A DNA stretch of 64,000 nucleotides. Origin: Blastobasis lacticolella (lineage: Eukaryota > Arthropoda > Insecta > Lepidoptera > Blastobasidae). Below, in pieces: positions 56,261 through 64,000 of this stretch; within the stretch, counting starts at the first letter, position 1, and each line of letters opens with the position of its first letter. A program made the translations under genes and the position numbers. The stretch is from assembly GCA_905147135.1 (NCBI GenBank), contig LR990060.1:15516001-15580000 (forward strand), written 5' to 3'. The notes under the pieces were generated by a model. That model saw only the letters and a program-made list of their open reading frames with translations. It did no database searches and was not told the origin of the DNA.

Positions 56261-58049
56261 ATTTGTGACGTTTAAGAGTCAATTTTGGACCTAAGTTCTA
56301 ACTTTCGTTTACAAATTTCAATCTTATGATTTTATGACTAGGATTTTGGTGTCTTAGGGCAATGAAACATCGCCTCTTTCAGGATGAGCACTGGCAATGA
56401 AGTAGTAAATAAAGATTCGTTAAGTAATTAGTATTTGATTCTTGGTACATTACAATTTGGATTTCAAACTCTCTATCTACAAACAATGATTACAAAACTC
56501 CTTAAACAACAGCAACTAAGATTTTGGACCATGTTTAGTCAAATTGTATATTCTTTTATACCCCTAATCTTGCTAACAAATCTATCTCTGAAGCTAACCA
56601 CGCGTACTTCTCAGTACAGGTAATAATCATCGCTGAATGCAGCGCTTGGAACGCTGCGCGCACCGACAACTGGCTTCGGGGTGGAGCCAAATTGGCTATT
56701 GAAAGCGCGATTTTGGTAAGAAGCAAGAAGCGTTGTATTAGCATTTTAGCATTCTCCCCGTGGAGTTCCTTTATTGAGTGTCGGAGTGAGATTTGAAGTT
56801 CGGAAGGTTGGGACTTGAATAGTTTTTTTACCATTCCGATTGGGTCGATTGTGACCCCTGACTTGTTAGTGTACGCCCTTTGAGTACGCTTAGTAGCCTC
56901 GCCGTTTGATTTCGCTTTTGCGCGCTCCAATTTACTCCGGTTTTGTCTTTGGCACCTTCTTTTTAGTTGGTTTCTGCAAGCTTTGTAAACCTGTGGCGGT
57001 TACGGAATGTTTTCTTTCTACTAGTGATTTGAGTTAGACGTTTAGTATTGGTACTTTAAATTTTCATACCTCATCTGTAATTTCGGAATAACTCCTCTTC
57101 TTCTTTTAGAATAAATTCTACAAATATAGTGAGTATCTTCTATTAGTACAGGATCTCAAGCCAATCTCGTCCCGTCGATACTTTAGTTTCTCCAGTAATT
57201 AAACAGCGTCCCAATAAAGGGTCTCAAATACCAATTACGTGGAAGCCAGGCCTCACTAAACTCGAATTCCAATTAATCATACTAATCAATACATGGCCAA
57301 TCAACGCAGCGGAGGGGGCAGACATCTGCCTGTTAACACAAACTTAACCAAATCGGTTAACCCGTAACCAAACAATAACAGCTTTTCCAACTGACCATCG
57401 CGTCGCTAAGAAATAACCTATAAACACGACACGCACACAGAAATATCAACCTTATAGCACAACATTTAGAAAACAAATTAGCTTACTCTTGTGGAGAACG
57501 TAGAGACTTCGTCGGACAAGCGACGCTCCGTCAATATCAGTCTGTCTTCTTCGCACGCGACTCATCTCAGGTGTAGCGACGGTTGCTAAGGGGCGGGGCT
57601 TTGTGACGTCACGAGCGAGGCGGCCAATCACGGCGCCGTATTTGTTTTTTTTTTTCGAAGTAGAAGCGATCTTGCGCTCCTTTTGTGCGACTGTCGATTG
57701 TCGGGGCCCGACGTGACGCTCGCTCGATGATAACCACATTATATTTTGGGTAGTTTGTTTTCTTTTTAGCACCTTTCTTGTTGCGTACCCTTGTTACCCT
57801 TTGAGGGGAGTTTGTCAAGCTCCTTGGAGATTACGCGCGCGGAGTTATTATTAGATGTTTCCTTGGCTCTCTTTGGGTTGTGTGCTTTAAATGTAGGTGG
57901 AGGGCAATCTATGGGGTTCGTTTGTTTGGCCTTTTTATTGTAGGGGTGTTTGATAGAAATATTTATTTGTTTCATTGTTTTACAGATTGCTGTATTGAAC
58001 ATTTGGTTACAATTAAATACAAAACTGCAATATATTATCGAGAATAATA
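56261..58049. other. Rx upstream region, low in repeats
   Basis: Open minus-strand frames at 56556-56930 (124 codons) and 57766-58002 (78 codons) are Lys/Asn/Ser-rich and unrecognised. 57150-57430 contains several AATTA cores. Confidence 0.35.
57560..57760. promoter_or_regulatory. CpG-rich block with CRE and CCAAT boxes
   Basis: A perfect cAMP-response element TGACGTCA lies at 57604-57611 and a CCAAT box at 57624-57628, in a CpG-rich patch about 1.5 kb upstream of the Rx ATG that resembles none of the repeat families here. It could be a distal promoter or enhancer of Rx, or the promoter of an unrelated transcript. Confidence 0.3.
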
Positions 58050-58625
58050 TTTTTTTACATTTATTTATTTAACCGTTTATTGTGCACAGGAAATACATAG
58101 CAAATAACAGGCAAAGTAATAAATGGCACAACAGGCGCTACTTATTTATAAAAGAAATCTCTTCCAGCAGGCCTTCGGAAGCGTGATGTGATCATGAGAC
58201 GCCGATAGGATGTGCACAATATTACCTATCTAAATAGGCATATACATAAGTAGGTATATTCATTCTACTTACACACATAAATATCTACTAAAATATACAT
58301 ACACACATACATATATACATATCGATACTATATACTACATACAGACATTATCTATAACTTAGGAGCACTCTGTGATAGATAAAACTCTTTTACACGCTTT
58401 TTGAAAATGGCAAGAGACTGGCTATCACGCACTTCGTGCGGAAGAGAATTCCAAAGTACTGCCGCATGAACAGTGAAGGAGTAGGAATAGAAATCGGAAT
58501 GGTGGATAGGAATTGCCAATGAGTTTATTGTTAAAAGTACTAAATTCCTGTACGAGTAAGTACCTTTAATTTTAACCCGGTGTCTTGTGGCTGGAAACGT
58601 GTTACACGTACGTGGGGGTGAGGTT
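58050..58625 (-). mobile_element. LINE ORF2 C-terminus plus 3' UTR
   Basis: Minus-strand frame 58625-58365 reads RHRVKIKGTYSYRNL, HSDFYSYSFTVHAAVLWNSL, HEVRDSQSLAIFKKRVKEF and a stop after SQSAPKL, the usual end of a CR1/Jockey-type ORF2. A 3' UTR of about 300 bases with TACATA-rich sequence and an A-rich end (T run on the plus strand at 58050) follows. Confidence 0.85.
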
Positions 58626-59187
58626 ATAATTTTATTTTGATATCTTCGTATTGTTTAAGAAAATATTTTTACCAGGATATTTTGCAATTTTAGTATATTT
58701 GATTAAACATATAATAATACAAATTACCTACATAAGAAATGTAATAAAAATTAAATGGAAGAACAATTTTGTACAACAAACATGGGCGGATCATGATGAC
58801 CCTTGTCAATTTTGAGATCGTGCTGTTCCCTGCGTGATTGGCCCTCGACTCGAAGTCTGTTTCAAAACTAGTTAGAGTAAATCAACTACTGAGAATGAAA
58901 CACTGACTGATTTCACTGCTTCAAAATTATAAGTAATCTAAAACACGCCGGGTCATTTTTACCCTCCCCCACGTCGCCGGGTTAATATAAGTACCTACGA
59001 GAATAAAAATGTCAACTCCATTAGTAAAAAACCTGACTATAATTAGTAGTAGGTTTAACTTTGGCTTGTCTAGTTGGATGACGCCTAATCGACGCTTATT
59101 AAAATTTTAACGGCTAAATAAGCCCAGAATGTTGTGTATTGTCAGCAGATTTCTGATATAGAAAAAATTTATTAGAATCTGGTAGAA

Positions 59188-59813
59188 AGCATCAGTAGCC
59201 ACATGGTTAAAGGAACCCCAGTGTCGTCATGTACCTACCAATGACTCTTTTTAGCAGGGCCGGATTTAGGGGAGGGCAACCGGGGCGAAAGCCCCGGGGC
59301 CTCCACAAACGGGGGGCCCCCACAATAGACTTCGGAAAAAAAAATCTTTCAAATGTCCAATTAGTAAACACTAGTAAACATATTTTCCTTTGATATTTTT
59401 TTTTTCAATAAATTCACAATAAATTATTTATTGAAAAACTCGACTTAAAAAATTGTTCACTTTATTTGGAAAATAATTTGGGGCGAGGGGGCCTCCGCTC
59501 CTTCGTAGCCCCGAGGCCTCTGGACCTCTAAATCCGGCCCTGCTTTTTAAAGTTATGTACATTAAAGTAACACTAATCTCTTCTCTTACGGTAAAGAAAA
59601 ACATGAAATGAAATGAAGAGACTTGCACATTTAGTGGCCTGAATGTGTAACTGTGTATCAGGTGTGTCACGTTACTTTGTTAACAGGGTCACGGAGGTCA
59701 GATAGTGGCGCTACACTGTAATTACCTGATCAATCAAATCCTGGATCATGGTCAAGGCGGAGCACGGGAGGGCCCGAGAGAACAACAGGGACATTAACGC
59801 CAAGATGATTATT
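59188..59813 (+). mobile_element. SINE-A interrupted by a hAT-type MITE
   Basis: 5' part 59188-59254, MITE 59255-59542, 3' part 59543-59813. Removing the MITE and one copy of its duplicated 8 bases restores the usual CAATGACTCTTTTT to AGTTATGTACATTA continuity. Confidence 0.88.
59255..59542. mobile_element. hAT-type MITE, 288 bp, with TIRs and 8-bp target duplication
   Basis: Ends are CAGGGCCGGATTTAG and its reverse complement. Flanks CTTTTTAG (59247-59254) and CTTTTTAA (59543-59550) match at 7 of 8 bases, the duplication length of hAT elements. GC-rich ends, AT-rich centre, no coding capacity. Confidence 0.85.
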
Positions 59814-59939
59814 TAGTGTGATCGATAATTTGCACATTGAATAATTTGTAACCACCGAAACACTAAGTACAAAAAGTTCGCAAATATTTTTTTTTGTTAT
59901 CATAAATTTCTCAAATGGAAAATAAGCTACAATATCGCG

Positions 59940-60002
59940 CGGTATAGACATAGACATAGACATATACATAATATTTATTTGGCAATTTCTACAATATAAA
60001 TT
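59940..60002 (-). mobile_element. LINE remnant with CATAGA tail
   Basis: TAGACATAGACATAGACATA is the reverse of the TCTATG tail, followed by AT-rich 3' UTR-like sequence. Confidence 0.5.
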
Positions 60003-60074
60003 AACAAAATATTTCTTCTTAAAATAGATTAGGTTAAAAATAGTAGTATAGTACCTACTCATCACGAACGATAT

Positions 60075-60340
60075 AACGAAGTTTCTTGTAAGCTGTATTA
60101 TAACCTAATGTACTGTGCCATGTGTGAGATAGATGTAATAAACGATTTTTATTTATTTATTGATTTATTTATTCATCAAGGTCATTCCAAAGAGCCCAAA
60201 CACGATGGGGTTATCTTATTGCGTTTATTAGTTCCTATGACCACCTTCCGACTCCATCATCAGACCAGCTCCACGGTACCATATTAATGCATCGTCATCC
60301 AAGTTACATAGGTATACCAAGTTTCCGCTCAATCGGATAC
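60075..60340. repeat. LINE 3' tail I (+) abutting repeat H (-)
   Basis: 60078-60172 nearly equals 11905-11998. 60174-60330 is repeat H in reverse (CAAAGAGCCCAAACACGATG, TTAGTTCCTATGACCACC, GCTCCACGGTACCATATTAA). Confidence 0.68.
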
Positions 60341-60796
60341 CAACAAATGGTCGAAAAATGGTTTGCAAATGACGGACAACTTGCATACGAACAGTGCAAA
60401 TTAAAAAAGCTTGTAAAAAAGAATTCCATCAACCGACCGATGGAATGGAAACAATTAAAAATTATTGAACGAAAAAAAGCCTTTATAGCGAATAATCCTT
60501 TTATGAAATTAAACTGTGACATGACCGTATCACCGCAGTAATACATTTGTGTGATTGCGGCTGCATAATGTATGACCTAACCTCATGCAACCTCATGCAA
60601 AGGTCTACGTACTTTAATACCACAAAGCAAAATAAAAAAAATTGCCAGTCTATAGAGTCTTCCAGCCAACCTTATACCCTCTGAAAGGAGATCTAAGAAG
60701 CGGTGGAGACAACTTTGAACTCTTAAATCAAATTACATTTAAATCTACAATTAATTATTTGAACATTGATGTTTAATTTAGTACCTAGGTATTCTA

Positions 60797-60958
60797 CCTA
60801 CAAGCTTACAACCAAGGATGCCGAAGACCGAGCGAAGTGGGCCAGGAACAGTAGGAAGGCGGACCCCGGGCCCTCACGTGCCGCGCGGGAGCACAACCGG
60901 GACATAACGCCGAGATTATTTATTTATTTATATGATGATGATGATGATGATAGGTAGC
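60797..60958 (+). mobile_element. RTE-A LINE 3' end
   Basis: Reads YKLTTKDAEDRAKWARNSRK, ADPGPS, then the CACAACCGGGACATAACGCC segment and an ATG-repeat tail interrupted by ATTT units. Confidence 0.82.
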
Positions 60959-61224
60959 CTATCTGGACACCTAGTTTCAAAGTGCAAACACTCTTGTACA
61001 TTTTGTATATTCTTACTCACAGCCTCACAAAATAATGACGCACTAGTTAGTTAATGGCGAACCGATTAATTATGTTCCATTAGAGCAATAACAACATAAG
61101 TAAATACAAGTAATTACACAAACATTCACTTTGATCTGCGCTCAATCAAAATTCCTTAATTAAACCCGAACCGGCGGGGAAGCCCCGGCTGCAGTAAGCC
61201 GGGAAAGATATAATATATAGCTTA

Positions 61225-61502
61225 TAAGGCTTTTCCATGGCCGTGTGGTGTCCGGCAGAGTAGAATAGCACCAACCCCTTACACTCGCGGGTGTCGTACA
61301 AGGCGACTAATGGTTTCGAGGCAAAATATCTAGAGTCTCCGTAGGCTGGACAATGAACAGCAGCGTTCTTCTTTGTTATATTTACAAAGCTGCGATCTTC
61401 AAACCGCCTGCCAAGCGTGGAGATTAGGGCATTAACGTCCCCTTTCGTGGGAGAGGCCCTCAGTCCTACAGTGGACTGTTATGGGCTGTGATGATGATGA
61501 GA
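61225..61502. repeat. Dispersed repeat D, reversed and complete
   Basis: From GTGTGGTGTCCGGCAGAG to CAGTGGACTGTTATGGGC and a GATGATGATG end. Confidence 0.7.
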
Positions 61503-61506
61503 CCTG

Positions 61507-61695
61507 AGGGCCTAGTGTGAGTTCCGCTTCATTTTTACTTAACTATCGCGTTTGCGTTTACGTCGAAATTAGTATGAAGAAAAAAACTTTATTTACGTAC
61601 CACTAGGCGGCGCTATATATTTTTCCATACTAATTTTCACGTAAACGCAAACGCGATAGTAAAGTAAAATCGAAGCGGAACTCACACTAGGCCCT
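61507..61695. mobile_element. Foldback/MITE, 189 bp with 70-bp arms
   Basis: Arms 61507-61576 and 61626-61695 pair closely; ends are AGGGCCTAGTGTGAGTTCCG and its complement. The 49-base centre contains CACTAGGCGGCGCTATA. The end motif resembles the 8131-8290 element (both have GACCTGAGGGCCTA at the left edge). Confidence 0.85.
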
Positions 61696-61805
61696 CTGTT
61701 CGGTGCATTGCATGTCACCGAACACCGCGAATGACGTCACACGGCCAGCGCTTCCGCCTCCGTGTTACGTGAGATTAGTGCACTATCAAACGCCGCCGGT
61801 TCCAA

Positions 61806-61850
61806 GTGCATTCGGACATAACGCCGAGATGAGATGATGATGACGATGAC
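61806..61850 (+). mobile_element. SINE-A/RTE-A tail remnant
   Basis: TTCGGACATAACGCCGAGATG followed by GATGATGATG; closest to the RTE-A tail at 60.9 kb. Confidence 0.5.
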
Positions 61851-62254
61851 CTATTGTTGAAAACCGCAATAAAATTGTGTATTTAAAAGATCTAAGCGTA
61901 CATAGATACATAGAGACAGACGGCGGGAAGCGACTTTGTTTTATACCACGTTTTTTTATACCAATACGACTTCGATTTATACCAATATTTCATTGAATTA
62001 CTAAAATTTAACAATCAAGAAATTGAATTTGATTTTCTTTTGGCAAAAAAGAAATGGTAGCCAGACAGGCCTTTTAAAAAGTCGCAGCTATATCGCTTGT
62101 CTCTTGTACTGAGAGACGAGGTCGGCGGCGACGCGGTGACAGCGACTGAACAAAAATTAATTAAGTGGGTTACCCTGGCGGTTAATCGGGTAGGGCTGGC
62201 ACGCGCTAGGCATTTAGTCATATGAGAGTCATACTGAGGACTGCGTTAGTGTGG

Positions 62255-62425
62255 TTTAGGGTTTTTTGTTTTATGTTTTACGGCATCAAACAGGCTAGCA
62301 GGCCACCTGATGGAAAGTGGTCACCGCCGCCTATGGACATCAGCAACACCAGGGGAGTCACCAATGCGTTGCCCGCCTCTGAAAAGACCTCTAATATACC
62401 TCTTGGACGAGGTTTAGGTTAATGG
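62255..62425 (-). mobile_element. LINE-L 3' end
   Basis: TTTTATGTTTTACGGCATC, GGCCACCTGATGGAAAGTGG and CAATGCGTTGCCCGCC segments; ends near CCTCTTGGACGAGG. Confidence 0.78.
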
Positions 62426-62469
62426 GCTCCTTTTTTCGCACTTGAATGCAAACTTGGTCCCTTGTACGT

Positions 62470-62705
62470 AGTTAAGGTATGCTAATTTAGCCAGCCCAGC
62501 TCCCAGCAGCAGACCCCGTTCCTAATGCGACTTTCACCCTGTGGTCCTTTAGTCCCTCACACTGCAGGACCACATAGGCCGCAGTTTCCTCGTCTCCTAG
62601 GCATCCCCTGCACAAAGGGTAGTCTGTAGCTCCTATCGTGAACAGTAGTATGTTCAGGGGGAGGTGTCCTGTTATTGTAACTGGGACTGTATGACTCTCA
62701 TAGGT
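62470..62705 (-). mobile_element. LINE fragment with C-terminal zinc-binding motif
   Basis: Minus-strand frame reads VTGHLPLNILLFTIG, DYPLCRGCLGDEETAAYVVLQC. The C-x2-C and downstream C with TGHLPLN are typical of the region after the RNase H domain in R1/I-type LINEs and some Jockey relatives; the usual His is replaced by Tyr in AAYVVLQC. Confidence 0.65.
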
Positions 62706-62727
62706 GCTTCGGCCTCATCGGATACTG

Positions 62728-62842
62728 ATCCGCCGTTACAGCTCATAATAGTCCACTGCTGGACTTAAAGCCTTTTCAACGAAAGGAGATCTCGACGCTT
62801 GGCAGTCGGGTTTAAGATCGTAGTGCTATTATAAATAATAAA
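62728..62842. repeat. Dispersed repeat D, first half
   Basis: AGCTCATAATAGTCCACTGC to CGACGCTTGGCAGTCGG. Confidence 0.62.
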
Positions 62843-63117
62843 TAAATAAAATATTTTCTCTTTACATAGGTGGGTAGATAAAATGTACAACAGAAACAAT
62901 TTAACGTAAGTACCTATAGTAAAAAACCAGCGTGAGAGACTGTTGTCCGCACTAGGTAATAAATACCTGTCTTACAGATCACCAGGCCCCCTGGCCATTG
63001 GAGTGTAACCTAGTGCAAAAATGGTTTACTCTATGTTAAACAAAAATATAACAAATGAGAACTAATCATTTAGAAATATAACAATGGAAAACGCTGCTGC
63101 CCATTTTCCAGCAACGG

Positions 63118-63228
63118 TGACTCTAGCTCTTTTGCCTCGAAAACGTTAGTCGCCTTGACCGACACCCACGAGTGTAAGGGGTTGGTGCTATTCTACTCTG
63201 CCGGACACCACACGGGCATAGACAATTT
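63118..63228. repeat. Dispersed repeat D, second half
   Basis: GCCTCGAAAACGTTAGTCGC, CGAGTGTAAGGGGTTGG, CTGCCGGACACCACAC. Confidence 0.65.
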
Positions 63229-63517
63229 AATTCTAAAAAAATGCGAAACGCAGCCCTATTATGTCAACAGAGCAACGCGGGGGGTGCGAGGGGGATACGT
63301 GTTAATTCTGCGAAAGCAGTGACGTCACTAGGGTTACATCGAGGTTTTTGCATATAAATTATATTGGTATTATATGACGGTACTGCCCTTAGCGGCGTGG
63401 ACTAAAATATAGGTAGAAAAAACATTTTTTTTAAAACATTACTATCAATAGGCTTGCACCTGATGGAAAGCGACGATGAGGTCGAAGATGTAGCATGGGT
63501 GACATGTACATTTTTTT

Positions 63518-63572
63518 TTTATACCACTTTGGTGGCGAACAAGCTTGCGGCCTGCCTGATGGTAAGCAATTT
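63518..63572 (-). mobile_element. LINE-K 3' end, very short
   Basis: T run, then GGTGGCGAACAAGCTTGCGG to GATGGTAAGCAA; followed by a TCTATG-type repeat. Confidence 0.72.
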
Positions 63573-63579
63573 ATCAATA

Positions 63580-63720
63580 AATCAATGTCTATGTCTATGA
63601 CTATGACTAGAAGATACCTATTCACTCTTGATTTGAAGACCCCAAGGTTATACGTATCGGTGACCAGTGACTCAGGCAGAGAGTTCCAGTAATTTGCAGT
63701 GCGCATAAGAAATATGGATG
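63580..63720 (-). mobile_element. LINE ORF2 C-terminal fragment with TCTATG tail
   Basis: Minus strand reads MRTANYWNSLPESLVTDTYN, LGVFKSRVNRYL, the usual LINE ending, followed by CATAGTCATAGACATAGACA. Confidence 0.75.
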
Positions 63721-63811
63721 TAAAACGCTTTGTACGAGATGGATAGGTACAGAAGCATAGAGATTAATAGAGACTAATTTATTTAAGTAATATTGAATTC
63801 TCTTAAATTAG

Positions 63812-64000
63812 AAGTGGTGAAGTGGTTAAAGTATCCGACTCGCAAGCGAGAGGTAGCGGGTTCGAATCCCATTGCGGTCATGTACCAATTACTCTTTCTG
63901 AGTTAGTGAGTTTTCTTATTTTCTGAGTTATGTACATTTGTTGAATACTAACCGATGCTCTTATGGTAAAGGAAAACATCGTGACAAAACCTGCACTTTC
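63812..64000 (+). mobile_element. SINE-A, cut by the window end
   Basis: Clear tRNA-like head (GGTGAAGTGGTTAAAG, GGGTTCGAATCCCATTGCGG) followed by the body to CAAAACCTGCAC at base 64000. Confidence 0.88.

Noticed and set aside
56556..56930. 124-codon minus-strand frame as an upstream Rx exon
   Set aside because: Not similar to any part of Rx, and an in-frame stop directly upstream of the exon 1 ATG excludes an N-terminal extension.
1..64000. LTR retrotransposons, Helitrons, endogenous viruses
   Set aside because: No long terminal repeats, gag/integrase/protease frames, Rep/helicase motifs or viral genes seen.

Overview
This is animal nuclear DNA, most likely from a moth or butterfly. The organism call is an inference. 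It rests on very low coding density, a spliced host gene, and a dense mix of tRNA-derived SINEs, RTE-, CR1- and Jockey-type LINE fragments and small foldback elements of the kind that fill lepidopteran introns. There are no operons, bacterial-type genes, rRNA genes, CRISPR arrays or convincing free-standing tRNA genes.

The one host gene I can recognise lies on the minus strand. It is the 5' half of the retinal homeobox gene Rx (Rax in vertebrates). Coding exon 1 (56063 down to 55772) carries the octapeptide HTIDAILG. Coding exon 2 (29317 down to 29061) carries homeodomain positions 1-46 and ends at the classic paired-class 46/47 splice site. The phases match (exon 1 ends after the first base of a Gly codon, exon 2 supplies the other two), so the two exons join across a 26,454-bp intron. 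Exon 3, with the recognition helix, was not found and probably lies beyond base 1, which makes intron 2 at least 29 kb.

Layout. 1-29060 is intron 2 (or sequence downstream of the gene): LINE 3' ends, SINEs, at least five foldback or terminal-inverted-repeat elements, a 1.2-kb 5'-truncated RT relic at 5968-7195, and some low-repeat stretches rich in homeodomain-type or Grainyhead-type sites. 29318-55771 is intron 1. It holds the best preserved mobile element, a two-ORF LINE at about 37.8-42.5 kb with both reading frames open, in antisense to Rx, plus many SINE and RTE pieces. 55772-56300 is the Rx first exon, leader and presumed promoter. 56300-64000 is upstream: a CpG-rich block with a CRE/CCAAT pair near 57.6 kb, then LINE fragments, a hAT-type MITE nested in a SINE, and a 189-bp foldback.

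Two SINE families dominate. SINE-A (about 350 bp, at least 17 copies or pieces, tails ending in ATG repeats) shares its last 50-60 bases with the 3' end of the RTE-A LINE fragments seen here, which points to RTE-A as its mobilising partner. SINE-B (about 250 bp) has a different tRNA head and an A-rich tail. I see no new multi-gene system. The most interesting material is the Rx gene structure, the SINE-A/RTE-A partnership and composite, the intact LINE, several undescribed foldback elements and a few candidate regulatory clusters.
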